Origin: Labilithrix sp.
GTDB lineage: Bacteria; Myxococcota_A; Polyangia; Polyangiales; Polyangiaceae
Direction of reading: 5' to 3'
Assembly (NCBI GenBank): GCA_019637155.1
Contig: JAHBWE010000019.1
Coordinates: 124,001 to 188,000 of the forward strand
Length of the DNA stretch: 64,000 nt
The position numbers were made by a program, and so were the translations under genes. Positions 1-6,991 of the stretch are shown here, one piece after another. The notes beneath the pieces are model-generated. The model saw only the letters and a list, made by a program, of their open reading frames with translations, was not told where the DNA came from and did not search any database. Within the stretch, counting starts at the first letter, position 1; the number at the start of each line of letters is the position of its first letter.

Positions 1-755
1 CCGCCGCGTCGTCGGAGGCGATCTCCGAGCGCGCGTTCGGCTTCGCCGCGGTGAAGGGGTGCTCCGGAGCGCTCTTCCGGTTCGATCGAATGAGCGGCTC
101 GCGGCCAGCGCTCGTGATCACGAACGGGCACTGCGTCGGCGAATACCCCGCGCCGGGGACGGTCCTCTCCGACGTCGAGGACGCCGGCACGCGGATCATC
201 CTGCGCGGCCCCGGCGGGCCGGTCGACGTCGACGCGACGAAGCTCCTCGTCGCGACGATGACGGGCACCGACGTCGCCGTCTACGAGCTCGCGACGACCT
301 ACGACGCGCTCCTCGACGCGCACGGGATCATGCCGCTGACGCTCGACGAGACGCTGGCGAGCGACGCCGCGCCGATCGCGATCGTCGCCGGCTATTACAA
401 CCGCACGTTCCGGTGCGAGCTCGATGGACACGTCGCGCTCCGCGAGGGGCCCTATCGCACGACCGCCGGCGTCCGGTTCACCACGCCGTGCCGCATCTAC
501 ACCGGCGTCTCGGGCTCGCCGATCGTGACGTCGGAGGGGCGCTTCGTCGGCCTCGCCAACACGCACTACGACGGATCGGGCGAAGCCTGCACCTACCACA
601 ACCCGTGCGAGGTCGACGCCGCCGGCGCGATCTCGGTCGCCGAGCCCGGCCGCTCCTACGGCGTCCTCGCCACGATGCTCTACGGCTGCTTCGATCGCTC
701 GACGGGAGCGCCCGAGCTCGAGCGGCCCACGTGCTCGCTTCGCGATGAGCGCTGA
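1..755 (+). CDS. Trypsin-like serine protease, 5' end cut by window
   Basis: The reading frame is open to the window edge and already codes for protein-like sequence before the first GTG at 51, so the gene starts upstream. Counting from position 51, the S1-type triad is visible: His27 in TNGHC, Asp74 in GTDVAVYEL and Ser154 in GVSGSP. Val replaces the usual Asp of the GDSG box. Cysteines flank the catalytic segments, as in secreted trypsin-like proteases, so export is likely, but the signal peptide would lie outside the window. It is probably an endopeptidase of unknown substrate. It converges on the next gene with a 5-nt gap. Confidence 0.75.
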   Translation, partial: AASSEAISERAFGFAAVKGCSGALFRFDRMSGSRPALVITNGHCVGEYPAPGTVLSDVEDAGTRIILRGPGGPVDVDATKLLVATMTGTDVAVYELATTYDALLDAHGIMPLTLDETLASDAAPIAIVAGYYNRTFRCELDGHVALREGPYRTTAGVRFTTPCRIYTGVSGSPIVTSEGRFVGLANTHYDGSGEACTYHNPCEVDAAGAISVAEPGRSYGVLATMLYGCFDRSTGAPELERPTCSLRDER

Positions 756-760
756 CGAGC

Positions 761-1087
761 TCACTCCGTCGTCGCCGCGGTGATCGTCTCCTGGAGCGTC
801 GCGAGCGTCTCGAGGCGGCCGTTGATGTGCTGGAGCTCGGCGAGGACGGTGAGCCCGTGGAGGACGACGCCGCGGAGCTCGTGCGCGCGCTGCCGGTGCT
901 GCTCCGGCGTCGAGTCGACCAGGATCTCCGTCGTCAGGGCGGAGACCTGCGACGCGATGCTTCGCAGGAGCGTCGCGCGCTGCGTGGCCGCGCTGACGGC
1001 GCGGCGCACCTCCCCGCGCACGGAGGCGGTCACTTCTTCGCCGAGCGAGACGCTGGCGTTCTTCTTGGGCGTACGCGTCGAGGCCAT
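761..1087 (-). CDS. Small helical hypothetical protein downstream of a receiver gene
   Basis: A 108-residue protein beginning MASTRTPKKNAS. Its ATG overlaps the stop codon of the upstream receiver gene (ATGA), so the two are probably translationally coupled. The N-terminus is basic and the rest is predicted helical and rich in Ala, Thr and Leu, with no Cys and no membrane segment. I do not recognise a family. The coupling suggests a partner or output of the response regulator. A longer frame extends upstream but overlaps the receiver gene and has poor composition, so the coupled ATG was chosen. Confidence 0.6.
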   Translation of the reverse strand: MASTRTPKKNASVSLGEEVTASVRGEVRRAVSAATQRATLLRSIASQVSALTTEILVDSTPEQHRQRAHELRGVVLHGLTVLAELQHINGRLETLATLQETITAATTE

Positions 1088-1440
1088 CAGTGCTCGCTCG
1101 GGGTAAGGGCCTGCACCCACGCGACGAGGGCGTCGAGGCCGTTGGGTTTCTCGAAGAAGGTCTCCCACGCCGACGGCGCGTCCGGCGGCGGGTTGCCCGA
1201 CATGAGCGCGCGCCGGCACGACGGTTGCTCCTTCGCCATCGTCGCGAGGAGGAGGTGTCCGAGCCCGTCGGGCATGTGCTCGTCGGACACCACGGCGTCG
1301 TACCCGTGCAGCGCCAGCAGGCCCCGCGCCTCCTCGACGCCGCCCGCCTCGTGCACCGTCATGTCCGCGGCGAGCGCCGACAAGCGACGTTTCAGCGTCC
1401 GGCGTAGCGTGAAGTCATCATCGACCAGCAAGATGCGCAT
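1087..1440 (-). CDS. Stand-alone receiver-domain response regulator
   Basis: A 117-residue CheY-like receiver with no output domain. Visible landmarks are the acidic triad D7-D8-D9 (LLVDDDF), the phospho-acceptor D53 (VVSDEHMP), a Ser at 81 in the Thr/Ser switch position and K98 (FFEKP). The start MRILLVDDD is preceded by a G-rich Shine-Dalgarno-like run; an upstream in-frame ATG would add about 22 unlikely residues. It is expected to be phosphorylated by a histidine kinase not encoded here. It is followed by a coupled small protein and preceded by a second receiver-like gene. Confidence 0.8.
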   Translation of the reverse strand: MRILLVDDDFTLRRTLKRRLSALAADMTVHEAGGVEEARGLLALHGYDAVVSDEHMPDGLGHLLLATMAKEQPSCRRALMSGNPPPDAPSAWETFFEKPNGLDALVAWVQALTPSEH

Positions 1441-1518
1441 GCGAGGCCCCCCTTGTCGGCGCTTTCCACGCTTCATCAATGAACCATCATTGTTGATGGT
1501 GGTCAAGTCGTCGTGCGA

Positions 1519-1869
1519 CTATCGTGGGACGACGCCGAGATGCTGCAGCAGCGTGTCGATCGCGATGGGCTTGACCACGAGCGTGCCGGCGCCGAGGTCG
1601 AAGGTCGGATGGTCGCAGCTCGTCCAGACGAGGCGCGCGTCGGGTCGGGCGGCCACGATCGCGCGGAGGTCGGCGACGCGATCGGCGGGGACCTCGAGGT
1701 CGAGGACGAGCGCGTCGAACGGCTCGGTGCGCGCGAGGACGAGCGCCTGGCGCGCGTCGGCGCACGAGCGGACGACGACGTCCTCCGCTTCCAGCAGCGC
1801 GACGAGCCCCCGCCGTGACGCCTCGTGGCGCTCGACGACGAGGACACGTTTCCGGTTGGATCTCGACAC
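1519..1869 (-). CDS. Receiver-like protein with altered acidic pocket
   Basis: A 116-residue receiver fold: RVLVVERHE at the first strand, D57 in LVLDLEVP as putative phospho-acceptor, T83 and K100 (LVVKPI). The Asp-Asp pair that normally binds Mg2+ after strand 1 is reduced to a single Glu (E13, VVERHE), so phosphorylation may be weak or absent. There is no output domain. It lies 78 nt upstream of another stand-alone receiver on the same strand and probably belongs to the same signalling set. It may be a pseudo-receiver; function unknown. Confidence 0.7.
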   Translation of the reverse strand: MSRSNRKRVLVVERHEASRRGLVALLEAEDVVVRSCADARQALVLARTEPFDALVLDLEVPADRVADLRAIVAARPDARLVWTSCDHPTFDLGAGTLVVKPIAIDTLLQHLGVVPR

Positions 1870-1975
1870 GGCGCGCGCAGTTCCGAGAGCCCGGCCGAGG
1901 AGTCAAGGGAGGCGCGCGCGCGCGTACACATCGCCGCGACCGTACTCTTTCGCCCGTGCACGCGCTGCGTTCGCC

Positions 1976-2006
1976 GCGCAACTCCTGCGCGTGGCGTGGT
2001 TCTCGC
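1976..2006 (+). promoter_or_regulatory. Inverted repeat plus sigma-54-like element before TetR gene
   Basis: GCGCA (1976-1980), 5 nt, TGCGC (1986-1990) is a perfect inverted repeat. It is followed by GG (1993-1994), exactly 10 nt, then GC (2005-2006), the invariant core of a -24/-12 sigma-54 promoter. The downstream start codon is only 14 nt after GC, which would predict a nearly leaderless transcript. The same arrangement recurs at 2681-2709 and 4631-4660. Confidence 0.5.
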
Positions 2007-2020
2007 TCCGGCAGGAGGGC

Positions 2021-2659
2021 ATGAACCGTTTGAATCGCCTCGCCGTCGTCGACGCCGCCCTCGCCCTCGCCGATCGAGAAGGGCTCGAGGCCGTCTCGAT
2101 GCGAAAGGTCGCGCGCGAGCTCGAGGTCGCGCCGATGTCGATCTATCGCCACGTCGCGAACAAGGCCGAGCTCTTCGATCTCATGCTCGACCGTGTCATC
2201 CAGCGGCTGCTCCCGGTCGCGGCCACCGGAGCGGCGTGGGAGACCGCGGTCCGCGCGATGGCGCACGAAGCGCGCCGCCTCCTCGCCCGGCACCCGAGCT
2301 GGCTGCCGCTGCTCACGCGTCCGATCGCGCCGCGCTCGGCGCTCTCGCTCTTCGAGCGCCTCGCCGCCGCGATGGCCCGCGAGCGCGTGTCGCCGAAGCG
2401 AAAGCTCCACGCCGTGACCTCGCTCATGTGCTTCGTGCTCGGCTTCGTCCTCGTCGAGCGCATGATGCTCGGAGGCGGCACCGGCGCGGTCCCGCTCGCG
2501 CAGCTCCGCGCCGCGTTCGCCGTCACCGCGGCGGCGCCGGCGACGTATCCGCGCCTCGACGCGCTCGCGGGCGCGGTCGATCGCTGGAGCTTCGATCAGG
2601 CGTTCGAGGTCGGCCTCGACACTTTCCTCGCCGAGATCCGCGGCGCGCGCGCGGCCTGA
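2021..2659 (+). CDS. TetR family transcriptional regulator
   Basis: A 212-residue regulator with an N-terminal helix-turn-helix at about residues 5-50 (VARELEVAPMSIYRHVANK is the recognition segment) and a C-terminal ligand domain like that of classical tetracycline-repressor relatives. The ATG at 2021 follows an AGGAGGG run almost directly; an in-frame GTG at 1991 is a possible alternative start. It precedes the FG-GAP lipoprotein gene, and both carry the same palindrome-plus-GG-N10-GC layout, so the two may be co-regulated. Ligand unknown. Confidence 0.8.
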   Translation: MNRLNRLAVVDAALALADREGLEAVSMRKVARELEVAPMSIYRHVANKAELFDLMLDRVIQRLLPVAATGAAWETAVRAMAHEARRLLARHPSWLPLLTRPIAPRSALSLFERLAAAMARERVSPKRKLHAVTSLMCFVLGFVLVERMMLGGGTGAVPLAQLRAAFAVTAAAPATYPRLDALAGAVDRWSFDQAFEVGLDTFLAEIRGARAA

Positions 2660-2680
2660 CGCGGCAACTCCTGCGCGCCG

Positions 2681-2709
2681 GCGCAGGCGCTGCGCGGAAC
2701 GACGCTTGC
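2681..2709 (+). promoter_or_regulatory. Inverted repeat plus sigma-54-like element before FG-GAP gene
   Basis: GCGCA (2681-2685), 5 nt, TGCGC (2691-2695), then GG (2696-2697), 10 nt including CGCTT, GC (2708-2709) and T. The ATG of the lipoprotein gene lies 13 nt after GC. A second, overlapping inverted repeat (CTGCGC-GCCG-GCGCAG, 2671-2686) sits just upstream, giving two tandem half-site pairs. This is the best fit to the -24/-12 consensus after the copy at 4631. Confidence 0.55.
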
Positions 2710-2722
2710 TGCGACGGCGGGC

Positions 2723-4168
2723 ATGCGCCACCTCACTCCGCTCGTCGTCCTCGTGCTCGCCGCGAGCTGTTCCCCGGCCGGTCAGGGCGCGTCGCCGCTC
2801 GTGCCGGCGGCCGCGTCCTCGACCTCCTCCGACGTCCGGCTGCGCTCCGGCGAGACGAGCACCTTCGTCCCGACCGGCCCGCAGAGCTTCACGCCCGAGG
2901 CGCGCTTCAAGATGCGCGACCGCGCGGTTCGTCAGCTCTGGTCTTCGTCGATCGGGCGCACCGATCACCGGACCACGATGCTCGTCCGCGACGGCGCGGT
3001 GTGGATCGGGACGAAGCGCGGACCGAGCGGCCCCGCCGGCGTGCACGTCATCGACGGCCGCTCGGGCGCGCGCCGCGCGTTGCTCCCCGCCGCCGCCGGC
3101 GACGTGGTCGGGATCGCGATGGAGGGCGATCGTGTCTACTCGTCGTCTGCGGGTCCTTCGGGCGCGGGCTCGGGCTCGGGCTCGGCTTCGGGCTCGGGCG
3201 AGGTCGCGGCGACGACGAAGGGCGGCGCGATCGTGTTCCGGACGGCGATCGGAGCGGCGGTGATGACGCCGCCCACGCTCGTCGACGCCGACGGCGACGG
3301 GACGCTCGAGGTGGCGGTCGGCGACGCGACGGGGAAGGTCACGCTCCTCGACGGGAGGACGGGCAAGGTGCGCTGGAGCCGCGTGCTCGGCTCCGCGACC
3401 GACGGGCGTCGCGAGATCGGAGGAGGCCTCGCCGCCGCCGATCTCGATCACGACGGCAAGCCGGAGATCGTCGCCGGCACCGATGGCGGGCGTCTCTACG
3501 CGCTCCGCGCCGCGACGGGAGAGACGGCGTGGCAGACGTCGCGCGCGTCGTCGCTCCGCGCGCCGCCGCTGGTGGCGGACGTCGACGCCGACGGCCACCT
3601 CGAGGTCGTCGCGGGCTGGGCGGACGGCGACATCGCGATCTTCGACGGCCGGAACGGCAAGGAGCTGTGGTCGGCGCTGATGGAGGAGGACGACGGCGAC
3701 TCGACCGGGCTCCTCGCGACGCCGACGCCGATCCCGGGCGGCAGCATGCTCGTCCCGACGTCGCGCTGGGGGAAGGAGGACGCCGTCGTCGTGCTCCGCG
3801 CGAACGAGCGCGCGTATCGCTCGCGTCAGGGCTCGGTCGTCGCGTCGCCGGTCCTCGGCACGCTCGCGCAGGGGGCGACGATGACCGAGGCGGTGGTGGG
3901 GACGATGCAAGGTGACGTCGTCGCGTTCGACGCCGCCGGCGGCATCTCGTTCCTCTACCGGCTCGACGCACCGATCGAGGCGCCGGCGCTCATCGCCGAC
4001 ATCGAACGCAACGGCTTGCAGGAGCTCGTGGTCGCGACGCGCGACGGCCGCCTGGTCGCGCTCGCGACCCACGCGCCGCTCCCGCCGCTCGCCGGCGTCG
4101 CGCGCGGCGCCTCGGGGCACAACGACGGTGTCTTCCCTGCGATCGATCTCGGATGGCGCCTGCCATGA
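2723..4168 (+). CDS. FG-GAP/VCBS repeat beta-propeller lipoprotein
   Basis: A 481-residue protein with a lipoprotein signal peptide (LVLAASC, lipidated Cys16). The mature part carries repeated calcium-binding-like FG-GAP motifs such as DADGDGTLEVAVGD, DLDHDGKPEIVAGT and DVDADGHLEVVAGW, so a seven-bladed propeller at the outer surface or periplasm is likely. A Gly-Ser stretch near residue 150 is a flexible insertion. Such proteins bind ligands or partners rather than catalyse. The last codons overlap the universal stress gene (ATGA), indicating co-translation with stress functions. Confidence 0.8.
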   Translation: MRHLTPLVVLVLAASCSPAGQGASPLVPAAASSTSSDVRLRSGETSTFVPTGPQSFTPEARFKMRDRAVRQLWSSSIGRTDHRTTMLVRDGAVWIGTKRGPSGPAGVHVIDGRSGARRALLPAAAGDVVGIAMEGDRVYSSSAGPSGAGSGSGSASGSGEVAATTKGGAIVFRTAIGAAVMTPPTLVDADGDGTLEVAVGDATGKVTLLDGRTGKVRWSRVLGSATDGRREIGGGLAAADLDHDGKPEIVAGTDGGRLYALRAATGETAWQTSRASSLRAPPLVADVDADGHLEVVAGWADGDIAIFDGRNGKELWSALMEEDDGDSTGLLATPTPIPGGSMLVPTSRWGKEDAVVVLRANERAYRSRQGSVVASPVLGTLAQGATMTEAVVGTMQGDVVAFDAAGGISFLYRLDAPIEAPALIADIERNGLQELVVATRDGRLVALATHAPLPPLAGVARGASGHNDGVFPAIDLGWRLP

Positions 4169-4629
4169 GCGCCGTTCGCACGATCCTCGTCCCGGTCGAC
4201 TTCTCCGATCCGAGCGGTCGCGCGCTCGCGTTCGCCGCCGACCTCGCCACGCAGCTCGGCGCGACGCTCGCGGTCCTCGCGGTCTACGACCCCCGCTCCG
4301 TCCGCTCCGGCTCCTCCTCTGGTTCCTCTGGTTCCTCTGGTTCCTCTGGTTCCTCCGGTTCCTCCGGTGACGACGCTGCGCAGCTCGCCGCCGCGACGGT
4401 GCGCGCGCTCGACGTGTTCTGCGAGCCGTACGAGGTGCGCGCGTCGCTCGCGAAGCGCACCGCCGAGGGCGATCCGCGCGACGTGATCCTCGAGGTCGCC
4501 GGCGAGATCGGCACCGACCTCGTGGTGATGGGCACGCACGGCCGTCGCGGCGCCGCGCGCGCGCTGTTCGGTAGTGTCGCGGAGGCGGTGGTGCGCGAGT
4601 CGCCGGTGCCGGTCGTCACGGTGCGCTGA
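4165..4629 (+). CDS. Universal stress protein (UspA family) with Ser-Gly insertion
   Basis: A 154-residue UspA-fold protein. ILVPVDFSDPS at the N-terminus and GTHGRRGAARALFGS near the C-terminus match the ATP-binding G-x2-G-x9-G-S signature, so it is probably the nucleotide-binding class. The start ATG at 4165 overlaps the stop of the FG-GAP gene; an ATG at 4153 is an alternative. Between strand 2 and helix 2 sits a low-complexity Ser/Gly stretch encoded by 9-bp DNA repeats, absent from ordinary UspA proteins. It is followed by a ribosome hibernation gene, so a starvation or low-oxygen role is likely. Confidence 0.85.
   Translation: MSAVRTILVPVDFSDPSGRALAFAADLATQLGATLAVLAVYDPRSVRSGSSSGSSGSSGSSGSSGSSGDDAAQLAAATVRALDVFCEPYEVRASLAKRTAEGDPRDVILEVAGEIGTDLVVMGTHGRRGAARALFGSVAEAVVRESPVPVVTVR
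4321..4365 (+). repeat. 9-bp in-frame tandem repeat inside the UspA gene
   Basis: Five copies of GGTTCCTCT or GGTTCCTCC in a row, preceded by a related 12-bp unit, encode Gly-Ser-Ser repeats. Because the unit is a multiple of three, slippage changes linker length without breaking the frame. Confidence 0.9.
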
Positions 4630-4630
4630 C

Positions 4631-4660
4631 GCGCAGGCTCTGCGCCGGCATCGCGCTTGC
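4631..4660 (+). promoter_or_regulatory. Inverted repeat plus sigma-54-like element before hpf
   Basis: GCGCA (4631-4635), 5 nt, TGCGC (4641-4645), then GG (4647-4648), 10 nt ending CGCTT, GC (4659-4660) and T. The GGCA...TTGCT sequence is close to the sigma-54 consensus. The hpf ATG is 14 nt after GC, and the conserved protein N-terminus makes that start reliable. Confidence 0.6.
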
Positions 4661-4674
4661 TCCTTCGAGAGCAC

Positions 4675-5001
4675 ATGCAGACCCCTCTTCGGATCACCTT
4701 CCGTGACATGGCTCCGAGCACGTTCATCGAGGATCACGTCCGCTCGCGCGCCGAGCGCCTGGAGCGTCTCTCGGCTCGCATCACGAGCTGTCACGTGACG
4801 CTGTCGCTGCCGAACGGCTTCCGGCACGGCAGCCATCCACATGTTCGCATCGACCTCGCCGTCCCCGGCCGCGACCTCGTCGTGAACCGCGATCACGAGG
4901 ATGACAAGGGCCTCCGCGACATGCACGCGTGCATCGATGCCGCGTTCGCCGACGCGCGCCGCATCCTCGCCGATCACGTACGTTCGCACCGCCGCCGCTG
5001 A
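4675..5001 (+). CDS. hpf: Ribosome hibernation promoting factor / RaiA-like protein
   Basis: A 108-residue protein of the HPF/YfiA family: the N-terminus MQTPLRITFRDM, a central HVTLSLPNG segment, VRIDLAVPGRDLVV and a DMHACIDAAFADARRIL helix match the beta-alpha-beta-beta-beta-alpha fold that binds the 30S decoding site and inactivates ribosomes in stress. The C-terminus is basic (RSHRRR) and there is no long-form dimerisation domain, so it is a short HPF. It stands next to a universal stress gene under a putative sigma-54-type promoter. Confidence 0.85.
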   Translation: MQTPLRITFRDMAPSTFIEDHVRSRAERLERLSARITSCHVTLSLPNGFRHGSHPHVRIDLAVPGRDLVVNRDHEDDKGLRDMHACIDAAFADARRILADHVRSHRRR

Positions 5002-5056
5002 CGTCGCAGGTGCTGCGGTCCTCCGTCCCTGGCGTCTTGGCGTCTTGGCTCCTTCG

Positions 5057-5080
5057 CTCCTTCGCTCCTTAGCGAAGGAG
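5057..5080 (+). promoter_or_regulatory. Hairpin masking a Shine-Dalgarno sequence
   Basis: CTCCTTCGCT (5057-5066), a 4-nt loop, and AGCGAAGGAG (5071-5080) form a perfect 10-bp stem. The right arm contains most of the AAGGAGG ribosome-binding site (5075-5081) of the gene starting at 5087. The left arm is one of several CTCCTTCG direct repeats. It could act as an RNA switch or as a weak terminator after hpf. Confidence 0.55.
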
Positions 5081-5086
5081 GATCAC

Positions 5087-5365
5087 ATGGTCGTTCGCGG
5101 CCGATCGGTCATAGTGAGCCCGTTGGGGAGGACGTTCATGAACGAGCACCCGCCGCGCTCCACGCGCCGCGCCAGAACGAGCATCGACATCTTGCACGAA
5201 CGCGACGCCTTGGCCGCCCGCGTCGAGGAGCTCTCCGCCGTCGTCGCCGCCGTCGCGGCGGAGGTCCAGCACGCACTCCGCCACCCAGAGACCTCGCTAA
5301 CGACGGTCTGCCGTATCGAAACCGTCGTATCCCGCGCCCCCACCCCGCGCTCCACACCCGACTAG
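5087..5365 (+). CDS. Small hypothetical protein downstream of hpf
   Basis: A 92-residue protein of unrecognised family. The start ATG at 5087 has a strong AAGGAGG site 5 nt upstream, but a second ATG at 5138 also has a good GGGGAGG site and would give a 75-residue product beginning MNEHPPRSTRRART. The middle (about residues 35-65) is helical with heptad-like Leu/Val/Ala spacing; the ends are basic. No membrane segment. It may belong to the same stress group as hpf and the UspA protein. Confidence 0.55.
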   Translation: MVVRGRSVIVSPLGRTFMNEHPPRSTRRARTSIDILHERDALAARVEELSAVVAAVAAEVQHALRHPETSLTTVCRIETVVSRAPTPRSTPD

Positions 5366-6186
5366 CGCGCCCGCGCCGCCCCATCGAAGCGACTTCGTCA
5401 CCGCGACGTCGCGTCGTCGTCCCAGCATTCCGGCCGAAGCGACTTCGCCACCACGCCGTCCTGTCGTCGTCTGCGCGCCGCCATGGCGGTGTCGTCCGCG
5501 CGTTCCTGTCGAGGCTTCGTCGCCACGTCACCATGTCGTCGTCCGCGCGTCCCCGTCGAGGTGGCTTCGTCGCCACGTCGTCGTCCGCCGCGTCCCCGTC
5601 GAGGTGGCTTTGTCGCCACGCCACGTCGTCCTGTCGTCGTCCTCGCGCGCCGCCATGGTGTCGTCGCCGAGCTGCCATGTCGCAGCGGAGTCGTCGTCCG
5701 CGCGCGCCGTCATGGTGTCGTCGCCGAGCTGCCATGTCGCAGCGGAGTCGTCGTCCTCGCGCGCCGCCATGGTGTCGTCGCCGAGCTGCCATGTCGCAGC
5801 GGAGTCGTCGTCCTCGCCGTCACGGCATCGTCGTCCGCGCGTTCCTGTCGAGGTGGCTTCGTCGCCACCACGCCATGTCGCCGCGGCGTCGTCGTCCATG
5901 CGCGACGTCGCGGCGTCGTCGTCCGTGTGTCCTGTCGGAGCGGCTTGTCGCGTCGCCGCGGCGTCGTCGTCTGCTTATTCTGTCGAGGTGGCTTCGTGGC
6001 CGCGGCGTCCTGTCGTCGTCCGCAACGTCCCTGCGTTTGCGTCGAGACGGAGAGCGTCGGCTCGCGTTCACCTCGTGTTGGCGCCTTCCGCACGATGTCG
6101 GTCGCCACGGCGAATCTCGGAAAGGTGCAACTTGGATACAGGAGCGGTACACTTCACGGAACCTACAATTGAGCAAGCGAGAGTCC
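5366..6186 (+). repeat. Gene-free, degenerate tandem-repeat tract
   Basis: About 820 bp with no credible gene. The sequence is built from short GTCGTCGTCC, GCGCCGCCATGG and GAGGTGGCTTCG words repeated in many arrangements. The clearest block is three consecutive 57-bp units (5634-5690, 5691-5747, 5748-5804) plus a partial fourth. Several frames are open on both strands only because the 57-bp unit is a multiple of three and lacks stops; the translations are low complexity. The 3' end (about 6110-6186) is ordinary sequence and should hold the promoter of the Fur-family gene. Confidence 0.8.
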
Positions 6187-6666
6187 GTGAAATCGAAACC
6201 GAAGAAGGCCGCGGCCGCGAAGAAGGACGAGGTGCGCACTGTTCCGACGGTGCCCGAGCTCCAGGCTCTGCTCCGTGGCGCGGGGCTACGCAGCACGGTC
6301 TCGCGGATCGCTGTGCTGGAGCACTTCTACGAGCATGGCGGTCGCAAGAGTCACGCAGACATCTTCGAGGCGCTCGACGACCGCGGCTTCGATCGCGCGT
6401 CGATCTACCGAATCCTCATGGACCTCGCGGACGCGAAGATCCTCTCGCGCACCGATCTCGGCGACCACATATGGCGATTCGAGCTCCTACGAGACGGAGC
6501 GAGCGAGCACGCCGAGCAACACCCGCATTTCGTCTGCGTCGACTGCGGCCAGGTCTCGTGCCTCCCCGACGTCACGGTCAAGCTATCCGGCCGCCGTCCC
6601 CCCAAATCAGTCGCCGCAAAAAAAGTCTCCATCCAACTAAAGGGCATCTGCGACGACTGCACCTGA
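6187..6666 (+). CDS. Fur-family metal-responsive repressor
   Basis: A 159-residue protein from GTG 6187 (TTG 6169 is an alternative; no ATG is in frame before the conserved part). The winged helix spans about residues 22-95 (AGLRSTVSRIAVLEHFYEH, HADIFEALDDRGFDRASIYR). The C-terminal dimerisation domain has two CxxC pairs, C117/C120 and C155/C158, for the structural Zn site, and a His-rich HAEQHPHF segment for the sensory metal site. Sequence alone does not separate Fur, Zur and PerR; the neighbouring DUF1826, ArsR and His-rich genes favour Zur. The N-terminus is a Lys/Ala-rich tail. Confidence 0.8.
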   Translation: MKSKPKKAAAAKKDEVRTVPTVPELQALLRGAGLRSTVSRIAVLEHFYEHGGRKSHADIFEALDDRGFDRASIYRILMDLADAKILSRTDLGDHIWRFELLRDGASEHAEQHPHFVCVDCGQVSCLPDVTVKLSGRRPPKSVAAKKVSIQLKGICDDCT

Positions 6667-6991
6667 TCCGCCGCTCACGCTCACCGCTCACCGCCCGCTC
6701 ACGCGCCGCTCAGTCGCGCCCGCTCACGCTCACGCTCGCCGCTCACGCTCACGCACCGCTCAGTCGCGCCCGCTCACGCTCAGTCGCGCCCGCTCACGCT
6801 CAGTCGCGCCCGCTCACGCTCAGTCGCGCCCGCTCACGCTCACGCACGCCGCTCACGCTCACGCGCCGCTTTGTCGCGCCCGCTCACGCTCACGTCGCGC
6901 CCGCTCACGCACGCCGCTCAGGCTCACGCACACGCGCCGTTTTGTCGCCCCCGCTCACGCTCACGCACGCCGCTCAGGCGCAGCCGCCCGC
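6667..6991. repeat. CGCTCACG tandem-repeat spacer with four perfect 20-bp units
   Basis: This spacer between the convergent Fur-family and DUF1826 genes consists of CGCTCACG, CGCCGCTCA and CAGTCGCGCC words. Positions 6761-6840 hold four perfect copies of a 20-bp unit (CAGTCGCGCCCGCTCACGCT). Degenerate copies extend to both sides and probably into the last codons of the DUF1826 gene. No gene is seen. Confidence 0.85.

Noticed and set aside
827..3915. Very long Arg/Ala/Pro-rich open frames opposite or overlapping real genes
   Set aside because: Typical shadows in high-GC DNA; the overlapping receiver, TetR and FG-GAP genes have clear family motifs.
5005..5030. Fourth CGCA-N5-TGCG repeat followed by GG, before the gene at 5087
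   Set aside because: The repeat is present but the GG is followed after 10 nt by CT, not GC, and the gene has a normal leader with ribosome-binding site, so it does not match the three-promoter pattern.
5634..6840. Repeat tracts as possible CRISPR arrays
   Set aside because: Units are contiguous tandem copies without unique spacers and no cas genes are nearby.
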